Position numbers and translations under genes: made by a program. Under the pieces are notes generated by a model. That model saw only the letters and a list, made by a program, of their open reading frames with translations, was not told where the DNA came from and ran no database searches. From Methylomonas sp. 11b (GTDB lineage Bacteria; Pseudomonadota; Gammaproteobacteria; Methylococcales; Methylomonadaceae): 64,000 nt of DNA. How positions within the stretch are numbered: the stretch's first letter is position 1; every line of letters starts with the position of its first letter. The stretch is taken from the NCBI RefSeq assembly GCF_000515215.1, contig NZ_KI911557.1, positions 4,645,741-4,709,740 on the forward strand, in the 5' to 3' direction. Shown one piece after another: positions 15,763-25,099 of this stretch.

Positions 15763-18700
15763 ATGAAGCGTTTGCGATGGCCTAGGTTCAAGCGGGCGAG
15801 TTTCCTGCAACAGCTTGCCGTGACCTTTTGTTTCGGTCTGGTGGTGATATCGATATTGTCGGCATTCGGCATTTCCACGCTGTCTTACTACATCGTCCGC
15901 GATAAATGGGTTGCCCAAGGCCGGCAATCCACGGAGGCCTTTGCTGCACAGAGCACGTTGGCCTTGCTGTATGCCAGCAAGGAGAATGCGGAAGAGCCGG
16001 CCCGACGCTTCCTGGCGTTTCCCGATGTGCGCGGCGTAGCCATTTACAACAATGCTCTGGAGCCTTTGTTCGAACGCGGCGAACCGGCCATGCCCGCCGC
16101 CGATGCCGACGCGGTGCGCTGGCCGGAATCCCTGGCCTTGGTGCATGAGAACGAACAAGCCTGGTATTTTGCCGCGCCGGTATTCGCGCGCAACGCCACG
16201 GGGCAAGAGACGTCACCGTTCGAGGCGCAAATGCAGACGCCGGAATTGGTCGGCTACGTGCGCTTGGTGATGGGCAAGCAATCGCTCAATGTCATGAAAG
16301 AAAAAATTCGCTGGACCACTTTGATGGCGTCCAGCGGCTCGGCCGCGCTGTTTTTACTGTTTCTATTGGCGATGTCGCGGCGCTTGACTTTGCCGATTCA
16401 ACAACTGGCGCTGAGGATGCGTAAGGCCTCGGCCGGCGCAAAAAACGTTCGGGCCCGGTTGAGCGGGCCGCGCGACATCATCGAAATGGGCGAAGCCTTC
16501 AACACGATGATGGCGGTGTTGGAAACTCGGGAAAGGCAGTTGGAACGCGCTCGCGACACGGCTTTAGAATCGGCGCGCCTAAAAGGCGAGTTTGCCGCCA
16601 ATGTCAGTCACGAGCTGCGCACGCCGCTGAACGCGGTGCTGGGTATGCTGGAGTTGTTGCAGGACATGGGGTTGACGCCCAAGCAGCTGGAATACTCGAT
16701 GGTAGCCCGCAACGCCGGCGAAGCGCTGTTGAAGTTGATCGAAGATATTCTGGATTTCTCGCGCATCGAATCCGGGATGATGAAGCGGCAGCCGGTCGAT
16801 TTCGTGCTTTACGAAACCTTGGATGAAGTCGTGGAATTGATGTCCGCTCAGGCGCATCGAAAAAATCTGCAACTCACTTACTCGCTAGCCGACGATATAC
16901 CGCTGGTGTTGAACGGCGAAGCCTCCAGGGTGCGGCAGGTGCTGATTAATCTGGTCGGCAACGCGCTGAAGTTTACCGAACAAGGCGGCATCGCCATCGA
17001 TGTGCACACCGAAGCGGCGGCAAGCGATGCCATCCAGTTGAGATTCTGCGTGAGCGACACCGGGATGGGTATACCCGAGGCGGCGCAAAGCAGTATTTTC
17101 GATGCCTTTGTCCAGGCCGACGGTTCCAGAACCCGGCATTATGAAGGCGCCGGCCTGGGCTTGGCGATTTGCCTGCAATTGGTGCAGCTGATGGGCGGGC
17201 AAATCGGTGTCCAAAGCCGGGAAGGGCAAGGTAGTTCGTTCTGGTTTACCGTACCCTTCAATCCGCCGCGCGGTACCGAGGGCATCTCAGAGGCCCGACA
17301 AGCCTATTTCGCCAATCTGCGGATATTGATCGTTACCGAGAATGACAAAATGCGGCAATTTTTGGCGCAAAGTCTGGAGCGCTGGAAAATTCACTACCGG
17401 CATAGCGGCTACGGCATCAAAGCCGTGGATATGCTGCGTTCCGCCAATGATCAGGACCAGGCGTATCATTTTGTCATCATTGATCTGAGAGATGCCGACG
17501 ACGCCACTTGGGTGGATATGATCGTTCACGATCCGGCGCTCGCGGATGTCAAAATCGTGTTGCTGTCCGACCCCGGCAATGCCGTCAATCTGCCGCGCTT
17601 GCCAAACGTTGCCGCGCAGTTGGCCAAGCCGGTACAGGTTTCCAAGCTATACGATTTCATATTAACCGCCGGTCAGGATTATCAGGAACCCGCGGCCGAC
17701 TTGGCGCCCGAGGTCGAGCAAACCGTCGTACTCGGGCGGCGGATATTAATCGTCGAAGACAACCGTGCCAGCCAAATGGTGGCGGCGGGCATGTTGGAGC
17801 GACTCGGTTGCCGTTACGAAATCGCCGGCTCCGGCGTCGAGGCCTTGTCATGGCTGGAGCATCAGGCTTTCGATTTGATTCTGATGGACTGCCACATGCC
17901 GACCATGGACGGCTTTGAGGCGACTCGACGCATCAGACTGTTGCCGGAACCGCTGGGCCGGCTGCCCATCGTAGCAATGACCGCCAACGCCCAGCAAGGC
18001 GATAGCGATTTATGTCTGGCGGCCGGGATGGACGATTATCTGGCCAAGCCGATCAAGCTGAAGCCGTTGCAGGAGAAACTGTTGAGTTGGTTCGAGGGCA
18101 GGCCGTGCGTGACCGCCGAGCCGCTGTCGCCGGACCACGCGCTCGAGACGCTGGATCACGCGGTTTTACGGCAATTGCGCGATGAAATCGGCCAGGGTTT
18201 TGTGAAGATGGTCGGCTATTACCTGGAAGATGCGCCGGCGCAAATCGAGCAAATCGCCCTGGCGCTTGCAACGGACAATCGCTCGCAATTACGCGAATCG
18301 GCCCATGGCCTGAAAGGCGCCAGCCGCAACCTGGGCGCGGAAAAGCTAGCGCTTATTGCCCGGCAACTGGAAGAGCAGGCGACTCAAGCACAGATTGAAA
18401 ACGGCGAGGCCTTGTTGCAGCAGTTGCGTGACGAATACCGCTTCATCGAACAACTGTTGCGCTTGGAAATGGGCGGGGAAGCCGCCGCTGAGCCGATCCC
18501 GCAGGGGGGGCCCAGAATCCTGGTGGCGGACGACGATAGAGCCATGCGTTTTGCCTTGCAAGATGTTCTGGAGAAAGACGGCTACCGGGTGGATTTGGCC
18601 GGCACCGGCCGGCAGGCGCTGGCGCTGTGTCAGCGGCAAATGGCTGATTTGATCTTGATGGACGCGATGATGCCGGAAATGGACGGGTTTGAGGCCTGCC

Positions 18701-20187
18701 GCAGAATTCGCGCGTTGCCCCACGGCGCCGACGTGCCGATACTGATGATTACCGCACTGGAAAACGACCATTCGGTGGAATTGGCTTTCTCGATAGGGGC
18801 TAATGATTACATTCCCAAACCGATTCATTTTGCGGTATTGCGTAAACGTATCGCGCATTTGTTGGAAGCCAGCCTGACGCAGCGGACCTTGAATCGCCTG
18901 GCTTACCACGATCCCTTGACCAATCTGGCCAATCGCACGCAATTCATCGACCGGCTGAACTCGGTGATCGCCGTCAGCGCGGATCAAAATCAGCTTCATG
19001 CTGTGCTGTTCCTGGATTTGGATAGGTTCAAGCTGACTAACGACACCTTGGGGCATGATGTCGGCGACCAGTTGTTGAAAGCCGCGGCGGAGCGGATTCA
19101 AGGCTGTGTGCGGCGGGAAGACATGGTTTCTCGGTTCGGCGGCGACGAATTTACGCTGTTGCTGGCAAACATCACCAATCCGCAAGTCGCCGCTGCCGTC
19201 GCCGACAAGATCCGTATCGCCATCGCCCAGCCATTCGCGTTGATGGAGCAAGAGTTTTACGTCAGCTCCAGTATCGGCATTTCGCTGTATCCGGCCGACG
19301 GCACCGACAGCGGTTTGTTGATCAAGCACGCCGATACCGCGATGTATCGTGCCAAGGAACAGGGCAATACCTACTGTTTTTATGAAGACAACATGGAATT
19401 TGTCGTGTCGACCAAACTGCGTCTGGAAAGCGACTTACGCCGGGCGCTGCAACGGGACGAGTTCTTTCTTCACTATCAGCCGCAAATCGATCTGGATTCC
19501 GGGCGGATTGTCGGCGCAGAGGCTCTGATCCGCTGGCGGCATCCCGAGCTGGGCTTGATAGCGCCCGATCAGTTCATTCCGGTCGCCGAAGAAATCGGTC
19601 TGATCGAGGCGATAGGCGCGTGGGTGTTAGGCGAGGCGTGCCGGCAGAGCCAAATTTGGCGGCAAAGCGGCTATCCGCCCTTCACGATGGCGGTCAACGT
19701 GTCGGCTCGGCAATTAGATCAGGAAGACTTTGTCGCGCAAGTCATCGCTATCGTCAACGAAACCGGCTTGCCTGCCGAATATCTGGAATTGGAGCTGACG
19801 GAAAGTTTGTTCATCCGCAATCCGGTGCGGAAGCGGGCTGTCCTGGCCAAGCTCAGGGAAGCCGGCTTGCAAATTTCGATAGACGATTTCGGTACCGGTT
19901 ATTCCAGCCTGAACCAACTCAAGCAGTTTGCCTTCGACAAGCTGAAAATTGATCGCTCGTTTGTGGCGAACATACCCGACGACGCTGACGCCGCCGCCAT
20001 CGTGATGGTGATTATTTCCATCGCCAAAATCCTGAAATTCAAGGTGATAGCGGAAGGCGTGGAGACGGAGCAACAGGCGCAATATTTGTTGAGAAACGAC
20101 TGCGACGAGGCGCAGGGTTATCTGTTTGGCAAGCCGATGGCGGCCGAAGAATTTTCGGCCTTGTTGGCGCGAGTCAATGTGATCTAG
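15763..20187 (+). CDS. giant hybrid sensor: HisKA-HATPase-REC-REC-Hpt-REC-GGDEF-EAL
   Basis: 1474 residues. Two membrane helices (about 17-39, 178-200) bound a periplasmic sensor; HAMP follows. HisKA has H283 in SHELRTPLN; HATPase about 395-515. A first receiver (about 528-640) is degenerate in its acidic pair. The second receiver has D709, the Hpt domain H848 ('AHGLKGASRNLG') and the third receiver D967. The GGDEF motif is exact (1126-1130) with an RxxD inhibitory site five residues upstream. The EAL domain keeps E1253, ELTES, DDFGTG, KID and AEGVET. So one chain can run a full phosphorelay and both make and break c-di-GMP. It follows a binding-protein gene by 5 bases. Confidence 0.92.
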   Translation: MKRLRWPRFKRASFLQQLAVTFCFGLVVISILSAFGISTLSYYIVRDKWVAQGRQSTEAFAAQSTLALLYASKENAEEPARRFLAFPDVRGVAIYNNALEPLFERGEPAMPAADADAVRWPESLALVHENEQAWYFAAPVFARNATGQETSPFEAQMQTPELVGYVRLVMGKQSLNVMKEKIRWTTLMASSGSAALFLLFLLAMSRRLTLPIQQLALRMRKASAGAKNVRARLSGPRDIIEMGEAFNTMMAVLETRERQLERARDTALESARLKGEFAANVSHELRTPLNAVLGMLELLQDMGLTPKQLEYSMVARNAGEALLKLIEDILDFSRIESGMMKRQPVDFVLYETLDEVVELMSAQAHRKNLQLTYSLADDIPLVLNGEASRVRQVLINLVGNALKFTEQGGIAIDVHTEAAASDAIQLRFCVSDTGMGIPEAAQSSIFDAFVQADGSRTRHYEGAGLGLAICLQLVQLMGGQIGVQSREGQGSSFWFTVPFNPPRGTEGISEARQAYFANLRILIVTENDKMRQFLAQSLERWKIHYRHSGYGIKAVDMLRSANDQDQAYHFVIIDLRDADDATWVDMIVHDPALADVKIVLLSDPGNAVNLPRLPNVAAQLAKPVQVSKLYDFILTAGQDYQEPAADLAPEVEQTVVLGRRILIVEDNRASQMVAAGMLERLGCRYEIAGSGVEALSWLEHQAFDLILMDCHMPTMDGFEATRRIRLLPEPLGRLPIVAMTANAQQGDSDLCLAAGMDDYLAKPIKLKPLQEKLLSWFEGRPCVTAEPLSPDHALETLDHAVLRQLRDEIGQGFVKMVGYYLEDAPAQIEQIALALATDNRSQLRESAHGLKGASRNLGAEKLALIARQLEEQATQAQIENGEALLQQLRDEYRFIEQLLRLEMGGEAAAEPIPQGGPRILVADDDRAMRFALQDVLEKDGYRVDLAGTGRQALALCQRQMADLILMDAMMPEMDGFEACRRIRALPHGADVPILMITALENDHSVELAFSIGANDYIPKPIHFAVLRKRIAHLLEASLTQRTLNRLAYHDPLTNLANRTQFIDRLNSVIAVSADQNQLHAVLFLDLDRFKLTNDTLGHDVGDQLLKAAAERIQGCVRREDMVSRFGGDEFTLLLANITNPQVAAAVADKIRIAIAQPFALMEQEFYVSSSIGISLYPADGTDSGLLIKHADTAMYRAKEQGNTYCFYEDNMEFVVSTKLRLESDLRRALQRDEFFLHYQPQIDLDSGRIVGAEALIRWRHPELGLIAPDQFIPVAEEIGLIEAIGAWVLGEACRQSQIWRQSGYPPFTMAVNVSARQLDQEDFVAQVIAIVNETGLPAEYLELELTESLFIRNPVRKRAVLAKLREAGLQISIDDFGTGYSSLNQLKQFAFDKLKIDRSFVANIPDDADAAAIVMVIISIAKILKFKVIAEGVETEQQAQYLLRNDCDEAQGYLFGKPMAAEEFSALLARVNVI

Positions 20188-20245
20188 GATTAGGCACTGG
20201 CAGTTTGCAGCCGCCTCCCCACTTAGCGAGGTTTTCGCTCAGCCA

Positions 20246-21499
20246 TCATTCCCGAGATACCGGCAGCATTGCGATGCGATTTTCAATGTCTTGCATCAGT
20301 TGTTTGTAGGCTTCGCCGTCGGTGCCGCCAAAGCGGCGGATAAACTCGGCTTCGCTTAGCGATTCCGGTAAATCGGCGGTGGCCGGCATCATCTGATTTT
20401 CGTTGGCGACAGCCATAATCGCTTGGGTTTTTCGAGCGAGCGCCGGGCTGGCGACGGCTTGTTCGCCCATGCGCGTGCCGGCCCGGTCGGCGGCTAGGTC
20501 GTTAAACGAAAAGCCGCTTCCGCTGCGGGAATCTTCGATTTCTTTAAACAATCCCACCGCATCAGCCAAGGGGGTGCCCGAATAGGCGGCCAGCATCGCC
20601 GAAACCATATAATGTTTGGTCAGGTCGTCTCTATCGTTCAACGTTACCTGGCGCCAAAGCGGGCGCGGCCAGAGCCGCGATTCGGGGATGATTTTCGTCA
20701 GGCGCTGTTGATTGACATAAAGCGTCAGTACCAAAATCAATGCCCGGTTTTCCGCAATCGGGTCGCCGCTGGCGCTTCTTTGTAATGCCAGTATAAAAAG
20801 TGGTTTGCTGAGATTAGTGAGACTGACGCTTTTATTATCTGTCTGGCTTAGTTCGGCTAAACGCCGCTGATAAGCCTCTAGTCGCTGCAGGTCCTCCGGC
20901 GTTAGTAATGCACCGCGCAATTTGCCGGGTAAGTCTGCTTGCCAACGATAGGTAACCGTCAGGCGCTGCGGTTGAAACAGCACATGTTTGACAATGTTGG
21001 CGAAGGCTTGCCGATCCGCCGCCGGTTGTAGGGTGTTGAGCGCCAAACTCAGCAAGGGTTTGGCCAGCATGCCGGGTAGCCGGACTTTGCCAGCAGACAG
21101 TTGATCGACTTCCGGTAAGTTGGCGGTTTGCTTGAACTCCAGCGTCAAATTCAGATATTGGCCTATGGGATTGCGGGGCAAACGCAGGGTGGCGTCAATG
21201 TGGGCCCTGCCTTTGTCGATCCGTAAGCCCGCCACGCCGTTGGCGTATTGGTTGGCAAGATAATTGATCGCCAGGTCCAGTTCTTGTTGATCCAGTACGA
21301 CTCGGGCGATAGCACCTGACTTTAAACGGCGTGGATCGTTTTGCCGAAAAATCAATTTGCCGCGGGCAATCTGTTCCGGGGTCAGGTCGGCGCGGGTCTG
21401 TAGTTTCGGCGTGTCGTCAATGGCCAGCCACAATGCCAATCCCAATAATACGGGCAATAGAAAGAGGGTCAGTAGCAAGCTTTTTGCAATCCATTTCAT
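20246..21499 (-). CDS. conserved protein with N-terminal membrane anchor, unknown function
   Basis: 417 residues with one N-terminal membrane segment (about 8-27) and the rest probably periplasmic. Conserved-looking blocks include 'HYMVSAMLAAYSGTPLADAVG' and 'SGFSFNDLAADRAGTRMGE', which I recall from uncharacterised gammaproteobacterial proteins. I cannot assign a function. It converges with the hybrid sensor gene and stands alone on the minus strand. Confidence 0.75.
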   Translation of the reverse strand: MKWIAKSLLLTLFLLPVLLGLALWLAIDDTPKLQTRADLTPEQIARGKLIFRQNDPRRLKSGAIARVVLDQQELDLAINYLANQYANGVAGLRIDKGRAHIDATLRLPRNPIGQYLNLTLEFKQTANLPEVDQLSAGKVRLPGMLAKPLLSLALNTLQPAADRQAFANIVKHVLFQPQRLTVTYRWQADLPGKLRGALLTPEDLQRLEAYQRRLAELSQTDNKSVSLTNLSKPLFILALQRSASGDPIAENRALILVLTLYVNQQRLTKIIPESRLWPRPLWRQVTLNDRDDLTKHYMVSAMLAAYSGTPLADAVGLFKEIEDSRSGSGFSFNDLAADRAGTRMGEQAVASPALARKTQAIMAVANENQMMPATADLPESLSEAEFIRRFGGTDGEAYKQLMQDIENRIAMLPVSRE

Positions 21500-21572
21500 G
21501 GGTCGTTCTGTTCAATCCTTGCTGTGGGCAATGACCATGCTAAGTGCTTAATACCTTATCGCCGGCCTTGAG

Positions 21573-21857
21573 CTAATGCGGTTTATTGCGCTGTTCTTCA
21601 TATGTGGACGGACTGATGCCGGCGCTTGCCAGATATTCGCGCAGATGTTTGATTTCCTGTTTATTGCAAATGCCGCTGTGATGCGGATGATGTAACACGC
21701 CTTCGACGTTATTCAAACTCACGTGAAAGCGCGCGCCGTGGCTAGGTTGCAGGTTGGCGCCCAGGTGGTGCAACAGCGATTCTATTTCCCGCCAATGGAT
21801 GTTGCCGCTAACCGGATCCTGGAATATCGCGCGTAGCAGATTTAAATGGTGGCTCAT
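21573..21857 (-). CDS. HicA-like mRNA interferase toxin, apparently without HicB
   Basis: 94 residues from the ATG at 21857, chosen for the GAGG just upstream; a longer frame starts at 21878. The pattern 'HWREIESLLHHLGA', 'SHGARFHVSLNNVEGVLHHPHH' and 'QEIKHLREYLASAGI' fits the HicA fold, with the catalytic His in the 'SHGARF' segment. HicA toxins cut mRNA and are held by HicB encoded next door. No HicB-like frame was found on either side, so it may be a domesticated or inactive form. Confidence 0.75.
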   Translation of the reverse strand: MSHHLNLLRAIFQDPVSGNIHWREIESLLHHLGANLQPSHGARFHVSLNNVEGVLHHPHHSGICNKQEIKHLREYLASAGISPSTYEEQRNKPH

Positions 21858-22062
21858 GGCGGCATCCTCCTGCATCAAAATTGGTAGCTTAAGTTTGAAC
21901 CGAGTTGGGGTTCAATTTGGCTGGTGAAAGGTGGTGTTTAACTAAATTTGTTTCAAAATAAGAAACAAATCATGTAATAAATGCCTTATTGTAAATAAAT
22001 GGCAAAGGTTTATAGTTAAACCGTCTTCAATGAATCGGCTGAAACCCAGTCAAGGTGGAAAA

Positions 22063-22224
22063 ATGAACAAGTCAAGCAATCTGTATAAAGACATCGTCAC
22101 CGGATTGTTTTTTGCTACCGGTATGTTCAGCTTCCTGTCCGGTCAGTTTGTTCTTTCCACACTGTTTTTTGGCGCTGCTTCCCTGTTTAGCAATATCGAA
22201 GTGGCTAAACCGGTCCGATTTTAA
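22063..22224 (+). CDS. small membrane protein (53 residues)
   Basis: Starts at the ATG at 22063, preceded by AAGGTGG. 53 residues with two hydrophobic stretches ('IVTGLFFATGMFSFLSG' and 'FVLSTLFFGAASLF'), so a hairpin membrane protein. No family recognised. It is followed by a strong intrinsic terminator, which supports a real single-gene transcript. AT-rich sequence upstream could hold its promoter. Confidence 0.65.
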   Translation: MNKSSNLYKDIVTGLFFATGMFSFLSGQFVLSTLFFGAASLFSNIEVAKPVRF

Positions 22225-22268
22225 GTTTTTTCGTAGTACCTCCTCGTTGTAAAGCTACACATTCCACA

Positions 22269-22301
22269 GCCTCCACCCTGCTCAAGGTGGGGGCTTTTTT
22301 T
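22269..22301 (+). terminator. intrinsic terminator after the 53-residue protein gene
   Basis: A 9-bp stem (GCCTCCACC / GGTGGGGGC, one G-T pair) with an 8-base loop is followed by seven T. Confidence 0.85.
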
Positions 22302-22321
22302 GTAGTCAAGCAGGCGATTTC

Positions 22322-22624
22322 TCAGTCGGACTTGGAGGTTTTTGCCGGGTCTGAAACCACAGTATATTCAGCTTCCAGGCTTTGCCCGTCAACCTGCGCA
22401 TTTTTCAGCTTTCGCAGCAACCACCAGCCTCTGATACCGATTATTGTCAGCGGAATTAGCAGTAAGGCAAAAAACGCCGAAAACACCACGGTACCCAAGA
22501 CCGCGCCGGCAATCATCGCCGGAATGGTCAGCAGATTGGACAGCTTGCTTTGTGGAGGTGACTCAAGGCGGGGATGCGCACCGGAGCTGTCGATGAGTAT
22601 GGTTTTCTTGTAGATTTTTAACAT
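22322..22624 (-). CDS. small membrane protein downstream of GST gene
   Basis: 100 residues from the ATG at 22624 (AAGGTG upstream; a GTG at 22633 is the alternative). There is a long hydrophobic region (about 30-68) that can form two membrane helices. The C-terminal tail is short and charged. No family recognised. It begins a few bases after the glutathione S-transferase stop and is likely co-transcribed with it. Confidence 0.65.
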   Translation of the reverse strand: MLKIYKKTILIDSSGAHPRLESPPQSKLSNLLTIPAMIAGAVLGTVVFSAFFALLLIPLTIIGIRGWWLLRKLKNAQVDGQSLEAEYTVVSDPAKTSKSD

Positions 22625-22636
22625 GTCGGGCACCTT

Positions 22637-23323
22637 TTAAAATGGTACGAGGCCGGCCTCGTTCCCGAAAAGGACTAACGGGTCGTTAGCTTTCCAGGGC
22701 GGGTATTTTCGCATAACCGCCGCAAACAGATTGGATGTTAAAAAGTCGTCCAACCATTGTTGCAAGGCCGGGTAGGGCGAGCTGGCAAACCAAGCGTTAT
22801 CCACTGCGGCAAACTGCCGGATAAACGGCGCAATGGCGGCGTCGGCCAAGCCGAAAGTTAAGCCGCACAAAAAGCGAGTCCGCTGCAAGCGGGTTTCCAG
22901 CTCGGCTAAAAACACCTCGCCTTGTTGACGATAAACAGTTTGGGTTTGTTCCGGATAGCGGTCCGCATATTTGTAGCGGTCCAAATAGTATTTGAAATCG
23001 CCGTCGTTCCAGTCGATTAATCGCTTCGCATCTTCCGGCATTTGGTCCAGCCAGTCTTGCGGGTCGTGTTGCGCCAAGGCCCACCGCATAATATCCAGGC
23101 TTTGTTCGATCACTTGGCCGTCGGGCAACACTAATACCGGTACGGTGCCTTTTGGCGAAACGCTTAGCATCGCCTCCGGTTTATTGCTGAGCTCGATTTC
23201 TCGGAGTGCGACGCTTAGCCCCGATACGGCAATGGCTAAGCGTGCCCGCATCGCATACGGACAGCGGCGGAAGCTGTACAAGATGGGGGAAATCGGTTCT
23301 GCGGTGGGGGACGATGCAATCAT
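22637..23323 (-). CDS. glutathione S-transferase family protein
   Basis: 228 residues. The N-terminal thioredoxin-like domain (about 12-90) has the active-site motif CPYA ('RRCPYAMRARLAI'), the cis-Pro in 'GTVPVLVLPDG' and 'EQSLDIMRW' for glutathione contacts. The C-terminal half is all-helical. The Cys at the active site suggests glutaredoxin-like or omega/GrxB-like thiol chemistry instead of classical conjugation. It leads a two-gene leftward unit with a small membrane protein. Confidence 0.88.
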   Translation of the reverse strand: MIASSPTAEPISPILYSFRRCPYAMRARLAIAVSGLSVALREIELSNKPEAMLSVSPKGTVPVLVLPDGQVIEQSLDIMRWALAQHDPQDWLDQMPEDAKRLIDWNDGDFKYYLDRYKYADRYPEQTQTVYRQQGEVFLAELETRLQRTRFLCGLTFGLADAAIAPFIRQFAAVDNAWFASSPYPALQQWLDDFLTSNLFAAVMRKYPPWKANDPLVLFGNEAGLVPF

Positions 23324-23468
23324 ATGGGGATTGTCAGTGACACATTACTGTAAATGATCGTTGATTAAAGTCTGGTAAAATAACCCATTTTCGCGTCAAC
23401 CCATTTATTTCGTCACACGCCTGAAACGGCGACAACGCTCTTTTTACTCTTAATCCTCGGACACTCTC

Positions 23469-25061
23469 TTGATTTCTACCGCTAATATCACCATGCAATT
23501 CGGGGCCAAGCCCCTGTTTGAAAACGTTTCCGTGAAATTCGGCAACGGCAACCGCTACGGCCTGATCGGCGCCAACGGCTGCGGCAAGTCGACCTTTATG
23601 AAAATCCTCAGCGGCGACCTGGAACCTACATCCGGCAACGTCAGCGTCGATGCCAACGAGCGTTTGGGTATCTTGCGCCAGAATCAATTTGCTTACGAAG
23701 AGCAACGAGTGCTGGATGTAGTGATGATGGGTCATGCCGAGATGTGGGCGGCGATGTCGGAACGTGACGCCATCTACGCCAATATGGAAGCCAGCGAAGA
23801 CGATTATATGCGCGCTGCTGATCTGGAAACGGTGTTTGCCGAATTCGGCGGCTATACCGCCGAAGCCCGGGCCGGTGAATTGCTACTAGGCTTGGATATT
23901 CCTCTGGAACAACATAATGGCCCCATGAGCGCGGTGGCGCCAGGCTGGAAACTGCGGGTTTTGCTGGCGCAAGCCTTGTTTTCCAATCCTGACATCATGC
24001 TGCTGGACGAGCCGACCAACAACCTGGATATCAACACTATCCGTTGGCTTGAGAACGTGCTGAACGAGCGCAATTCGACCATGGTCATCATCTCGCATGA
24101 CCGGCATTTTTTGAATAGCGTCTGCACGCATATGGCCGATCTGGACTACGGCGAATTGCGGGTGTATCCAGGCAACTACGACGATTACATGACCGCCGTG
24201 ACCCAAGTGCGCGAACAATTGCTGGCCGGCAACGCCAAGAAAAAAGCCCAGATTGCCGAACTGCAAACCTTCGTGGCGCGCTTTTCGGCGAATGCTTCTA
24301 AGGCCAAGCAAGCCACTTCCCGGGCGCGGCAGTTAGAGAAAATCAAGCTCGACGAAGTCAAGCCGTCCAGCCGGGTCAATCCGTTTATTCGTTTCGATCA
24401 AGCTAAGAAGCTATATCGCTTAGCTGTGGAAGCCAAAGATTTGGCCAAAGGCTACGGTGCGGAGCCATTATTCAAGAATCTGAACATGATGATCGCGGTC
24501 GGCGAGCGGGTCGCAGTCATCGGTCCGAATGGTATTGGTAAATCCACTTTATTGAAAACCCTGGTCGGCGATTTGAGCCCGGACAGCGGCGAAGTGAAGT
24601 GGGCGGAAAACGCAGACGTCGGTTATTTTGCGCAGGATCATGCCGAGGATTTTGCCGAAGACATGCCGCTGATTGAATGGATGGGCCAATGGCGCAAAGA
24701 ATCCGACGACGATCAAACCATACGCGGCACGCTGGGGCGTTTGTTGTTTTCCAATGACGAAATCAACAAATCCGTAAAAGTCATTTCCGGTGGTGAGCAA
24801 GGCAGGATGTTGTTCGGCAAATTGATTCTGCAAAAAAACAACGTCATGGTGCTGGATGAACCCACCAACCATTTGGATATGGAATCGATAGAATCCCTGA
24901 ATGCGGCTTTGGAAAATTATCCCGGCACGCTGATTTTCGTCAGTCACGACCGCGAATTCGTCTCGTCGTTGGCGACCCGGATTATCGAACTGACGCCGAA
25001 CGGCATCGTCGATTTCAGCGGTAATTACGAAGACTATTTAAACAGTCAAGACATCAACTAA
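23469..25061 (+). CDS. ybiT: ABC-F ATPase YbiT
   Basis: 530 residues from a TTG start (23469), the same length as E. coli YbiT. There are two ATPase domains in one chain and no membrane part. Walker A motifs are at 34-42 (GANGCGKST) and about 353-361 (GPNGIGKST). The first signature is the YbiT-type variant '[12 protein letters not shown]' and the second is 'ISGGEQGR'. Two 'LDEPTN' Walker B segments and the basic linker between the domains mark an ABC-F factor that acts on the ribosome. The near-identical layout to YbiT makes the name firm. Confidence 0.94.
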   Translation: MISTANITMQFGAKPLFENVSVKFGNGNRYGLIGANGCGKSTFMKILSGDLEPTSGNVSVDANERLGILRQNQFAYEEQRVLDVVMMGHAEMWAAMSERDAIYANMEASEDDYMRAADLETVFAEFGGYTAEARAGELLLGLDIPLEQHNGPMSAVAPGWKLRVLLAQALFSNPDIMLLDEPTNNLDINTIRWLENVLNERNSTMVIISHDRHFLNSVCTHMADLDYGELRVYPGNYDDYMTAVTQVREQLLAGNAKKKAQIAELQTFVARFSANASKAKQATSRARQLEKIKLDEVKPSSRVNPFIRFDQAKKLYRLAVEAKDLAKGYGAEPLFKNLNMMIAVGERVAVIGPNGIGKSTLLKTLVGDLSPDSGEVKWAENADVGYFAQDHAEDFAEDMPLIEWMGQWRKESDDDQTIRGTLGRLLFSNDEINKSVKVISGGEQGRMLFGKLILQKNNVMVLDEPTNHLDMESIESLNAALENYPGTLIFVSHDREFVSSLATRIIELTPNGIVDFSGNYEDYLNSQDIN

Positions 25062-25099
25062 GGCTAAGCCGCCAGGGCATTCCGGCGCGGATAAATCGG

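Noticed and set aside
18346..19329. 327-residue open frame opposite the hybrid sensor
   Set aside because: It mirrors the receiver and GGDEF coding region, which has intact motifs on the plus strand. No start signal.
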